Part shown: positions 12,455-23,524 of the stretch, piece after piece
Layout: the number at the start of each line of letters is the position of its first letter
Numbering within the stretch: the first letter of the stretch is position 1
NCBI GenBank assembly: GCA_009733575.1
Contig: ML769533.1
Location: 1 to 64,000, forward strand
Source of the DNA: Gymnopus androsaceus JB14
Lineage: Eukaryota; Basidiomycota; Agaricomycetes; Agaricales; Omphalotaceae
Direction: 5' to 3'
DNA: 64,000 nt
Position numbers and translations under genes: made by a program
Notes under the pieces: generated by a model
What the model saw: the letters and a program-made list of their open reading frames with translations, nothing else
What the model was told of the DNA's origin: nothing
Database searches by the model: none

Positions 12455-12575
12455 ATACACGGAGATTGCCTCCAAGTTCAAAGCCTCATTGTGGTGATCA
12501 TTGCAGCCTAGCTTTTAGAAGAGACCAGCGCTCCGTTGTTGTTACAAATGAGGACTCCACGCGTTTACAGCAATC
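12455..12575. repeat. Direct repeat copy 2, upstream of the IRG-like gene
   Basis: Second copy of the repeat described at 12178-12310. It shares tacacggagattgcctcc, the aaagcctcattgtggtgatcatt block, agaagaccagcgctccgttg-like sequence and a closing cgcgttt/cgcgttct-acagc block. It ends about 215 bp before the start codon at 12792, so it could lie within the promoter. Confidence 0.75.
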
Positions 12576-12791
12576 TGGTTTTTTAAATAAGTAGGCTTGT
12601 TGACCTGATTGCTAGGTTAACTTTCTTCCTTCCTTCCAAGTCAGTTGATTCGGAAATCCCAATCATCAGCTCTATTTCGGCGCATAGCACTGATAGCAGC
12701 CCAGTGAGTGAAGCACACAGGCCTTTCAATCTGCTTTCTTATCATATACTAGACTACTCCGAAACGGATTTATTAAAATACTTTGTCCGAA

Positions 12792-14087
12792 ATGGGTGCT
12801 GCAGCATCAGTTGTGGTCCCTGCTGCGGTTATGGGCGTTGTACGTCTTGTTAGGTGGCTCACGAAGCCAGGTTCGATTGGCTCAAATCCGGTTATTGATG
12901 CCATTCAGCAGCACAATCCTGACCATGAAGCCGCGCTGAAAGCAGCCCAAGATGCAGTAGACAGGGCCAACGCTGATCGCGAGGCTGAGGTCCAAGCAGC
13001 AAATAGGGCAAAAGCTGACGCTGACGCTGCAGTTCAAGCAGCAAAGGAAGCTGCGGAAAAGGCGCAAGCTGATCATGATGCTGCAATGGCGCAGGCAAGG
13101 GAGAATGCAGAGAGAGAAAAAGCTGCCCAGGAGAATGCCACCCGTCTTGCTACTGAGGCAGCAGCCAGAGCTAGAGCTGAGCATGAAGCCATAGTAAAGG
13201 CAGCAGAGAAAGCAGAAGCTGAGCACCTAGCTGCCTTAGTAGCTGCTGAGGAGGAGGCGAGAAAAGCCAGGGCAGAACAGGAGGAAGCGATCAAAAGAGC
13301 AGAAGAAGAAAACAGACGAGCAAAGCTAGCTGAGAGGCAAGCTGTGAAGAACTTGATGGATGGTGTTCGCCCGGAGGTGTGGCCTACTCCAGAAGAGCTC
13401 AGAAAGACTAAGGCACAACGCGAATACAGGGAGGGCATCTTTCACTTTGCTGTTGCTGGTGTTTCTGGGAGTGGAAAATCATCCTTGATCAACTCCTTCC
13501 GCGGTATCCGAAATAATGACAGAGCTGCCGCCGCAACTGGTGTCATTGAGACCACCAAATCAATTGCACGATATCCTGATCCGAACCGCAACCATCCATT
13601 TGTATGGTATGATATCCCTGGTGCGGGCACCTTGAGCATCCCGGACTGGCAATATTTTAATGAGCAAGGACTCTACATCTTCGATTGCATCATCGTCTTA
13701 TTCGACAATCGCTTCACAGCAACGGACATTGCAATCATCCGAAACTGCGCTCGCTTCAAAATCCCATCGTATATCGTCCGATCCAAGTCGAATCAGCATA
13801 TCAGGAATATCGCCATAGACATGGGGTATGATGAGGATGAAGATGACGAGAGTGCACGTCGGGTCATATTCCAAGCAGCGCGCGATAGGTATATCAAAGA
13901 AACCCGCCAGAGTGTCGAGCGTAATCTTGAAGAAGCCAAACTTCCTGCACAAAGGGTGTATATTGTTGCCAAGGATCCCTTGTGCAGTGTCATTCAACTC
14001 AAAGTTCCGAGAGACATGATTGATGAAGTGAAGCTTGTGGAAGACCTTCTATCTGAGGGCCATGCCAGACGTTCCACTAATAAATAA
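12792..14087 (+). CDS. IRG-like (immunity-related) GTPase with coiled coil and N-myristoylation signal
   Basis: A 431-residue protein from one uninterrupted exon. I take the ATG at 12792 because it creates MGAAAS, a Gly-2/Ser-6 N-myristoylation consensus; an open codon upstream (12783) is not an ATG. A hydrophobic stretch (about residues 6-22) is followed by an Ala/Glu/Lys-rich coiled coil (about 45-185) and then a GTPase domain. The domain has a P-loop GVSGSGKSS (residues 223-231), a TGVIETT switch-I-like segment, DIPGAG (274-279) and YIVRSKSN (ending at Asn-334) at the base-recognition position. The order and spacing match vertebrate IRG proteins, which act at membranes around intracellular pathogens; the function in fungi is not known. 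The base-recognition motif has Asn where GTPases normally have Asp. It ends in TAA. Dynamin-like or septin-like families fit less well because of the GxxGSGKSS plus DxPGxG pattern. Confidence 0.85.
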   Translation: MGAAASVVVPAAVMGVVRLVRWLTKPGSIGSNPVIDAIQQHNPDHEAALKAAQDAVDRANADREAEVQAANRAKADADAAVQAAKEAAEKAQADHDAAMAQARENAEREKAAQENATRLATEAAARARAEHEAIVKAAEKAEAEHLAALVAAEEEARKARAEQEEAIKRAEEENRRAKLAERQAVKNLMDGVRPEVWPTPEELRKTKAQREYREGIFHFAVAGVSGSGKSSLINSFRGIRNNDRAAAATGVIETTKSIARYPDPNRNHPFVWYDIPGAGTLSIPDWQYFNEQGLYIFDCIIVLFDNRFTATDIAIIRNCARFKIPSYIVRSKSNQHIRNIAIDMGYDEDEDDESARRVIFQAARDRYIKETRQSVERNLEEAKLPAQRVYIVAKDPLCSVIQLKVPRDMIDEVKLVEDLLSEGHARRSTNK

Positions 14088-14446
14088 ATTTCCCAGTTCT
14101 TTACTTTCCCTCCTTTTTCACCTTCCGACTCGCTGTGATTTTCATTCTGGATGTAGTAATATCTGATATAAATTGTATGCTGTCAGTGGAATGTTTGAAT
14201 TTATAGACCCAAGAAAAGCCTGAGGTGCTCAGATACCAGGCAAATGCAATTGCCGTTTGACTATCCGTGCATACCCGGGAAATATTTAAATACACACAGT
14301 ACTTAAATACTGCATGTATCGCTGACCATTGATGGCGGTCGGGATAATGAATTAGCGGTTAAATTCAAAACCAAGATGTCAAAGCGTTCAATTGCAAGCG
14401 CTTATCGACCCATCAAAATGTCAAAGCGTCAAATTTGAAAGACAAC
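14088..14446. other. Intergenic, convergent 3' ends
   Basis: This lies between the IRG-like stop codon and the last recognisable exon of the minus-strand membrane protein. A short phrase, atgtcaaagcg, is repeated at about 14375 and 14418. A minus-strand frame at 14101-14295 has no resemblance to a membrane-protein tail. Confidence 0.4.
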
Positions 14447-15294
14447 TTACCATGCACGATAAGCTATGAAAAGTGTTCCCACAAGATTTGCCGTCAAATT
14501 CAGCACGACACTGAGCCAATCCGGGGTCACAGTATTTGTTCTAAGTACTGAACTGACAAATACTCTTGTGTCGACGGTGATATCAGCAATATTGACACCT
14601 AAGTAGTTGCATCCAGTGTCAGTGTGTATGTCAAAAAACAATAGCAAAAGAAATCACCAATGTCCAACAGCAGGATAAGCATCAATGTCCATTTAATCAA
14701 GCCATTGTCCGGCCAAACAGCCCAAGCTCTCCAAAGAATAGCCGTATCAGCTATCAAGAACTTGGTGGAATAAAGTATCAGTTTTCATGATGAGAATGTA
14801 GAGTTCAATTCCGACAAAATTCGCAATTAAAATCGCTGCCCAATCTTCTAAAACGACGACCGTAAAGGATTTAGCATTGCCGGCGCTGTCCTGTGCCAAA
14901 ATACCTCCTGGAAGTGAAATCACCAGACCAAATTTGGCAAGCGACAGATTGTATGCGATATTTGACCAGCTGTACATGACTGACATCATAAATCCTGCCA
15001 GCATGAGTGCTGTCAAGGCTTTATGTGGCAAGCTCTTGCTCTTCCTTTGTCTACAATTTGATGAGATTAAGTCAAGAAATATCATCGTATGACGCACAGT
15101 AGGATATGTATGCTGATCGCAAAAGCTAATATATACACCCCTAAAAGAATAGAATTAAGTCTAAGAGTGCATACTGAGAAAAAGTCGTAACCATTCAGTG
15201 CACAGGGGAATATCATTTCAGAAATATTATCGAAGAATACGGCCCCAGCAAATATGATTTCCTGCGACTCGTCCGATGTTGAAAGGTAATGCAT
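14447..15294 (-). CDS. Multi-span membrane protein, Agaricomycete family of unknown function
   Basis: Exons read in phase on the minus strand from the ATG at 15294. Hydrophobic segments include SILLGVYILAFAISIHILL, LTALMLAGFMMSVMYSW, VVVLEDWAAILIANFF, then LIADTAILWRAWAVWPDN, WTLMLILLLDI and a last block ending IAYRAW. The IADTAILWRAWxVWP motif is typical of a large basidiomycete family of six- to seven-helix proteins of unknown role. Introns include one ending ccaag before TTCTTGATAGC and one ending cttag before GTGTCAA. After IAYRAW a gtaagt donor follows, but I cannot find the family's usual C-terminal exon, so the gene may be 3'-truncated. A tandem relative (DUF6533-like) lies 5.5 kb away. 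Confidence 0.6.
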
Positions 15295-15939
15295 TTGCGT
15301 GCACCGACCGCATTTAGCTCAGGTCACTGATCTACCTGAGCTGCATGCAAGATGCAAGCGATTCCCTGCAGGTTTATGAGCTAGCCACCTTATATGCCAC
15401 ACCGTTAACGAAATGTCGGTTCCTTACCCGCACGCATTAATTTTTGGTCAATATCCCCGTAGTTTGACCAAGGAACATGTTCTTCAAGGATAATGGTATG
15501 GCTATTTTTACTCGGCTCTTTTTAAAAGTTTTCTTCTATTAGACTCGCAGCTACGTATACTACACCCACAGCCGGAGCACTTACCACTGGCAGACGTGAT
15601 TAGACAGAGCGCGCGTCACTTGAAACCCTCATGGAGCACCGTCGAATTTGGCAAAAGTGAAAAGCCAGACTATGATCTGTTTTCTCCAGTTCAACTTCTC
15701 GCACAACTCAATAAGCAATTTGGAAGGACTTGGTCAAACACTTAGTTCGAATAAACGTGTTTCGGTCTGATCTCGATTGGATCTCAAGAGGAAAAAATGG
15801 GTTGAAGACATCTGGTTAATGTTGCCAATTATTTTTGAATTATTTTAGAGGGACATCGTCACATCGAGGATTCGAGATCAAACTTGAGCGTCTGTTGACC
15901 TAAGCGCTGGCGACTTCTCTCTCACCATCCCACCAAACT
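15295..15939. other. Intergenic, divergent promoters
   Basis: This sits between the ATG of the minus-strand membrane protein (15294) and the start of the plus-strand kinase-like remnant (15940). No coding frame is supported. Confidence 0.4.
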
Positions 15940-16746
15940 ATGGCACAAACACTAGACTCCGCCTCTCCTGCCACGACCTTGACGATCGTCAAAACTCACG
16001 ATGTGTGGAACTTGGAGACTGATGATTCTGCATTCCTTGCTATCATCTTTACCAACGGCCATGATTACTACTATTGCAACTACGCTAATCTTCGCCTGCC
16101 GGACGACGTCGCTTTGCTTGCAGCTCAAGCAATTCTTATTCCTCGGACTTACTATCAGGCGCAATCTCCTCACGGCCTTCACCGTGTTCCCAAAAGCCTA
16201 CCCGAGGACACGTACCTCAAGGTTCCTCTTCCTCTAAACATAATCAATTTGGAGAGCGTCTCTCCACAACCAATGTGGCGGATAGCCTTGTCCAGGAAGC
16301 GAAGATCTATCGCGAGCTCTCCAAATTCCTCATCCAAATATCGGTGAATTTCGTGGGATCTATGTACAGGACGGACTCATGACTGGAAGAGGTACTCCAA
16401 AACACTATGAATGTTTCGAAGATGGTGACCAGTTGGATATGGCCTTTGTCGACAATGGGCTCGAAAGTGGCTTGCAGTATCTGCACAGTCCATTTAGGTC
16501 GCAATCTTCATGAACGTATCTCACCTGATCGAATATTTCTTGATTAGGGTGATATTAATCCTCACAACATTGTATTCGATGTGACGAACCTCCGTGCGCC
16601 TGTGATCATCGATTTTGACTCCTGCTACCAAGAGGGAGAGAAAATTACTGGTAATGCATGGACATTTGGGCAAAGGTACAGCTAAATTTGTGAATGACGA
16701 ATTTGGTCTAAATGCTGTCAAGAGCTGGCTGGAAGGAAGGAAATAG
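15940..16746 (+). pseudogene. Decayed protein-kinase-like gene
   Basis: The ATG at 15940 opens a frame with TIVKTHDVWNLETDDSAF, LRLPDDVALLAAQA and SPHGLHRVPKSLPEDTYLKV, a pattern seen in a basidiomycete kinase-like family. Family-like sequence then continues in other frames. About 16265-16310 reads ADSLVQEAKIYRELSKF, and from about 16325 reads HPNIGEFRGIYVQDGLMTG and then GLESGLQYLH. After a poor splice or break comes DINPHNIVFDV (the HxDxxxxN catalytic loop) and PVIIDFDSC (DFG equivalent, here DFD). The end is FGLNAVKSWLEGRK and TAG 16744-16746. At least two frame changes are needed, and the join at about 16500-16545 does not keep phase. The gene is probably dead. Lower-probability alternative: extra tiny introns. 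Confidence 0.65.
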
Positions 16747-17057
16747 TTTTCAGACGAATCAATCTACAGATGCTATGACAGTAGTAAATAATCAAATGAG
16801 TTCGGTACCAGTTCTCGAGCGCAAATGTTCAAGTTCATTATTTCGCAGTGCTATGATTGCCCTCGGAAGGCGATCTTCCTCATTTGCGTAGTTAGCTTGG
16901 GTATTCAGGTGTGCATCTTGTTCCACTGTCGTGGGCTGCCCTGATAAAAATGTAGTTCTAGGCAAGGTTCCCGGAGCGGCTTTTTCTCAACGAGAAATCC
17001 AATGCTGTAAATTCTCGTCGATTTGCTCTCTAGCTAGCTATTCTCATATGTATCTAC

Positions 17058-17500
17058 AGACGAAGCTCGAGTCATCCCACGGAAAGTACAAGCCTTCCCC
17101 GAAGAGCAGAAGAACGCCCTCCAAAATTCTTTCAGTCCACTGCAGGGCGATACGAAAAAGCTGGAATCTAAAGTTGACAAGTCGCAAACTGCGAACGCTA
17201 TGGCAGTCCAGGCTGAAGGTCGTCCTTCAAGCGTAGTAGACAGAATCACAGAAATGGCCACTATCTCGCTGAAAAAGTTCGATTGCCGGAGAACGTACCA
17301 ATCTCAAAGGCTCTCTCGACCGCTCTCGTCAGCATAACACTCACTCACTGGAAATCTCCTCCCTCCGTGACGCGTAGCGGCCCTCGTCAAACAAACCTCT
17401 GATTTCACTCGTTCCAAAAAACAGCACACCATCCTCCAGGATACTCTTGTAAAGCTCGTGCAGAAGTCCGAAAACGCGTCTGTTGATGGACACTCGAGCT
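17058..17500 (+). pseudogene. Coiled-coil gene fragment, frame-broken
   Basis: After an acceptor-like ctacag at 17057, one frame reads as charged coiled coil: EARVIPRKVQAFPEEQKNAL, GDTKKLESKVDKSQTANAMA and GRPSSVVDRITEMATISLKK, stopping at a TAA near 17335. Coiled-coil-like sequence resumes in other frames (SLDRSRQHNTHSLEISSLRD, then TILQDTLVKLVQKSENAS near 17440-17480). The frame changes indicate decay. I cannot assign a family; a tail fragment of a motor or cytoskeletal protein is one untested idea. A start codon and an upstream exon are not identified. Confidence 0.35.
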
Positions 17501-18499
17501 AGCTACCTTGATTTTTGCGTAGTCTTGCGAGACTGATATCCGATCCAAGTGCATATTAAAGCTATAATCGCCACTCTCACTTGACACAGACTCACTGGCA
17601 TGAGCGGAAACTGATTCATACTCGAACGTTCATTATCCTGCAGACCGTGCACATCTCGAGGACCGTAAAGAATGACAATAATATGCAGTAATATAAAACG
17701 GCCGGTCGACACCGCGAGTCATGGCTCGGGAGGCACGGCGAGAACAGACAGTGGTGCACGAGAGAGATAAAAGGAAAAATAATAATTGCAGAGAGAGATG
17801 AGATGAGGCAAATGGAATATGTAATACGTATGGAAAGTATGGATGAAACTATGTAGTACAATAACACTGGACAGCGACAGTAGTGACTGACTAAAAAGAA
17901 AGAAAGATGAAATATGACTGGACCGTGGTTGGAGCGTGCGTGCGTTAACATGACCGTGACGGGGAGTAAAGATTACAAACTGTCCGTAAGGTGTGATGCC
18001 GTGGGTATAGAGTAGAGACATTGGGATTGGGAAATGCGATTGCAGCAACTTGAGAGAGAGAAATGAGAATAATAGTAGGTAAGTCTCTTTTTGGCCTCGC
18101 TTCGCCTCGTCTTTTCCTTCTCCCTCCGCTCCATACGCCTAGTGCGTCCGACATATCGTACAATCAAATCATACCCAGCCCACTCCACTCTACCCAACCG
18201 AAGCCAACAACCTGTCCCCGTTACAGCCGCTGCCAGCCCACAGAAGCAAAAAGACACCATCCAACCAACGTTCAAGAGAGAAAAAGAAAAACTGAACTGA
18301 GAAAGAGATATTTGAAATAATACACATCCTAAACCTGAACCCAGGGGAGGAAGGACCGGGACGGGGGGACCAGAGGAAAGCGGATCTATGGAGGCGGAGC
18401 GGAAGCGGGATTAAGGAATGACGTCGGAACCCTGGTGTATGTAGCGCCAACGCAACGACGCATGGTACGTCGGATGCGTACAACTCCAAGCAAGGCCAA
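17501..18499. other. Intergenic, strand-asymmetric purine/pyrimidine tracts
   Basis: Overlapping minus-strand frames of 60-110 codons are Ser/Leu/Ile-rich, reflecting purine-rich plus-strand tracts (for example 17755-17900) rather than a gene. The right-hand part should include the 3' untranslated region of the PP1 gene, whose stop codon is at 18500-18502 on the minus strand. Confidence 0.45.
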
Positions 18500-19884
<1,385 letters not shown>

Positions 19885-20402
19885 TTCTCTCAAAAAAAGT
19901 CTTTTTCTCTACTATTCAATCCGTCCCAGCCAAAAAAAATCGGGTGTTTTTGAGGTAGGCGTATAGACTGCGGAAAAAAAGGGTTTTGGCTGTCGAGTGA
20001 GCGTCGATTCTTCTGTTGGAATATTCGGTTGGGGCTTGACCTTTTATACAAAGAAGAATTTTAAAAAACTTGAGAGAGAGAGCTGAGGGTGTATGCGGAT
20101 TTGGTTGGACAGTCGAGCTCGTCGATGAGCCGCCAGCTGTCGAGGACGGTGAAAGAGACGGAAGGGTTAATAATCGATTGAGTTGGGGCAGTGAAGATAA
20201 GTTTGTTGCCTTTTTCGGACGATCTCTCCGGAGCAGAGCGTGGGATCAAATTGGGTTAGGTGTTCAATTGGCGCGCGCGCGCCAGCGTATGCTACATACA
20301 TACAAAAGGATACAGAAAGTGTCGTGTGTATATAGCAAACGAATAGTAATGATATGTACTGTATTAATGCAAGCAGCAAAACAAATCGTTATCATAAAAT
20401 CT
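19885..20402. other. Intergenic between PP1 promoter and PH-domain gene 3' end
   Basis: It holds the PP1 promoter and leader, with A/T homopolymer runs near 19905-19980. It also includes a short alternating gcgcgcgcgc tract at 20273-20282. No gene is supported. Confidence 0.5.
20042..20048 (-). promoter_or_regulatory. TATA-like element of the PP1 gene
   Basis: Read on the minus strand this is TATAAAA, about 160 bases upstream of the PP1 start codon at 19884. Position and sequence are compatible with a core promoter, but there is no direct evidence of use. Confidence 0.4.
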
Positions 20403-23400
20403 TCATGCAGCCGTAGAAACCGCAACGGTCACAGAACCAGGAGCATGTTGAGCACCAGTCTCAGTATTACTCCTTCGTACTCTTCGGCGTCTTCGTCTGC
20501 GGAAAACATCAGTATACAATGCTCAAAAGAACTGGAATTGAAACCTCACCGTGGAAACAACGGACCGCGAGGCATAGGCCTTTCATCCAAATCCAGTGCG
20601 ATATTCGTCGCAGAATGTAATCCCTCAATCCAATCAACAACATCCGTCACATCCCTCGCCTGCAACAAAAACTGCTCGCCCTCCAACCTCACCCTAATCA
20701 CATTCTTCCTCTTCAAATAATCATTCCCTAATCCACTTTCCGCTTGTTGAAGCGTATACGCACGCATCAAGTCGTTCTTGCTTGGAGGGGGGCATGTTAT
20801 TCCTTTCGGGAAACGATTCGTGTTGGCGTTGGAAAAAGTTGAATGCGAAGTAGTAGGCGTAGGAGCAGCCGACCCGACACTCGAACCTGGTCCAGACGAA
20901 GACGCAGAAGAAGGTATCGAGACTGAAAGACTCGAATTCGACGTTGCCGAGCTCAAGTTTCCGGCACTGGCACTAGTCGACGACCCAAACGACGGCCTCG
21001 AGAGGTTAAACGACGACCGTGAGGCTGCCGAGGTATTATTACCTTGCCCCATACCCCGCGGAAACTCGCTCTGAGTGCGCTTATGCGACTTTGGAGCTTT
21101 GAGCAGGTTGCCTAGACCTAGTCTCGAGCGAGATGGAAGGTGGCTGGGATATCGACGCTGCATCGGCAACATCCCTCGCCCCACCGATCAAACGAAGACA
21201 TTCCCCTCGACATAGACGCCGACCGATCCATCCACAGGCGATGGTGGCGGAAGCGCAATCTCCGTATGCATAACCGCACCTCTCCCTGCACTCTCGCTCT
21301 CAATCTTCTCCGCCCTCAACCTCTCTTGCTCTCTACTCCTTTCTTCCTCGCTCGCGGTTCTAGTACCACCAACACCAATCGTCGCCGATACAGCACCAGC
21401 ACTTGCGGCATTCGACCCTGCACCTCCCACACCAACCCCAACACTCATATCGCCAACTCCAACCTTCCTCTCCCACCAATCAGTCACTCTCCCCGTCCCA
21501 GCATATTCCTGGTGGACAGCGATAAATCCCTAAACACTGTTCCTTCAAGCTCACACTACCACTTTGCGCCACTTGCGATCTTTAGATTGGACACCGGGTT
21601 TTGTAAACTCGAGTTTACGGGGCATGATGGCGCGTAGGTGGATATCGTTTGTATAGGGTGGCAGACGCTCGTTGCCTTCGTCTGGGTGGGGTCCAGAGGG
21701 AGGGGGAGGTTGATGGGGATGTGGATGAGCATTGTGCTCCAACATCAAAACTCGGATACGGCGGAGGCGGAGAAGCGACATTAAACGTAGGCATAGACCT
21801 ACGTCGGATGAGAGTAGCTGCAGACGGCGGACGAGGCGCAGGAGCTTGCATATGTGCGAGATGTTGTTCTTGGGATAGATATGGCGGGGCACCTAATGCC
21901 AGTGTATCCTTCCTTGCACGAGGATCACGGGGCTCTTCTGAGATCGTTAAAGCGTCTGAGTGGGTAGAGAGAGGCAATGGAGATGGCTCTTCTGCTTCAG
22001 GAGAGGATCGCCAGACGTCCCTGCATTGTGGAGATTTAACGTTAGTCGTCATGACTGCAGTCGTAGTCTTGCTCGTGTTAGTCGGCGTTTTTGGCCTTTT
22101 AATACCATTGACACTATCTAACACGCCATCCCCGTCGATCCCAGGTGTCGTAAGCAAATCAACCATACTCCTCGAAGCGCGTTGATACATCCCTGGTCTC
22201 GGTATCGGTGGTGTCTGAGATAAAGGTAAAGCCAGTTCTGCCAGTTCTGAGAGACGAGGGGATGTCGCTTTCGGTGTTTGTATGATCGATGGCGTCTTTG
22301 CTGCTGCTACTGAAGGCGTACGAGGAGCATGGCTAGGAGTCCGAGGCGTTCCTCCACGAGAGTCACTCCCGCTCGATCCATAATGAACCGAAAAGTAATC
22401 ATGGCCATGTCCGTGACTGGTACTGGTACCAGTACCAGCGTAATGCCTGGGTGTGCGACTACTTGGACCAGCTGCCGTCGGGGTCGTCAAATCATCAAAC
22501 TTGGCTCGTTCTTTCCCTTTGACTCGGGCGGGAAATTCAAGAACGAAAGATCCAACCTGGATACATCCACCTCTGGGAGTGGGGTCCGACTCTCTGTAGA
22601 CACAGACGACCTCCTCGGTTCGTCTTCCTCCTCGTCTTCACCTTCCCCTTCACCTTCCGCATCTCCGTCGGTGTCGTCCTCATCTTCATCACCATCACTC
22701 TCATCGGTATCATCATTGTCGCCATCATTAGGCTGATCACTCCCTGCCATAGGAAGAGCCGGCATCGCGCGCAGATTCCTCCGGCTCTGAGCACGAATAT
22801 GGTGGATCGATTGTCTTCTTTCGTTCTTGTCTGATACCGGACTACCGATATTGATCATCCCACTCATTCGACGTAGCAAATGGCTTTGGACTAGTGTCGC
22901 CGCTGTTGTCATCAGCATTGGCTGTGTCGGATTCGGGAGGAGGCGGGATTTTCAGCGTGGGTAGATGGAGAATAGGCAATGCTGGTTGTCGGATGATGAT
23001 GGAAGGGGATAAACGGGCAGAGGCACTCTCGTTTTCGGACATGACGAGGCTGAACCTACGGCCTGGGAGAGGCTGGGTGAGTCGCGGTATAGAAGGTCGG
23101 CGAGAGGGAAGGGTTGTGGAATGCGGAGTTGTAGGAGGCCTCGGAGCCGGAGTTGGGTTAGGTTTAGGTAAAGAAGCTTTGAGAGCGACGGTACGTTCGT
23201 CGTAGAGGTCATTGTGATAGGAGGCAAAGGCGGAGGAGGATGAGTAGACTGAGGCGTAATTGTGGCAGTAGAATCGGACGTAGTAGGACGTTTTCGCGAT
23301 GAAGGAACCTCGGGCTCATTCTCCAGCTGCGCCTGATACCTATGTTTTATTCGAGCAACATCGAATGACGTCTGGGGTAAACCATCTACTGGCCTACGTG

Positions 23401-23524
23401 ACGGCATATGCATAGACCGAGGCGAGCTCCCGCTGCTATCATTATCATTCTCGTGAAGCATATTCGGAATACTAAGCATTGGCTGTGACATGTATGGTTT
23501 CGTAACATGCATATCCAAGTCCAT
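20403..23524 (-). CDS. Large PH-domain protein, low-complexity, with frame ambiguities
   Basis: Predicted phosphoinositide-binding adaptor, resembling the fungal PH-domain proteins typified by yeast YHR131C. It starts at ATG 23524 ([12 protein letters not shown]) and ends with a short basic exon, TGA at 20403-20405. Most of it is Ser/Pro-rich. The PH domain is split: [20 protein letters not shown] and [11 protein letters not shown] (about 21550-21660), then, after a roughly 240-residue Ser-rich insert, [20 protein letters not shown] and [19 protein letters not shown] (20546-20700). Frame changes are needed near 21760 and 22530. An in-frame TGA at 21188-21190 and stops near 21550 can each be removed only by unusually short introns (42 and 48 nt). 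Either these introns are real or the copy or assembly is faulty. Confidence 0.65.

Larger units (their letters stand above)
11357..12791. other. Intergenic region with a two-copy direct repeat
   Basis: The short ORFs (for example 98 codons at 11586) show no family resemblance. The notable content is a roughly 120 bp direct repeat, listed separately. The end of the stretch is the promoter region of the IRG-like gene. Confidence 0.45.

Noticed and set aside
12783..12791. Upstream start for the IRG-like gene at 12783
   Set aside because: The codon there is TTG, and the ATG three codons later creates a classical N-myristoylation signal, so the ATG is preferred.
17616..18275. Overlapping minus-strand ORFs of 60-110 codons
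   Set aside because: They arise from purine-rich tracts on the opposite strand; low complexity and no family resemblance.
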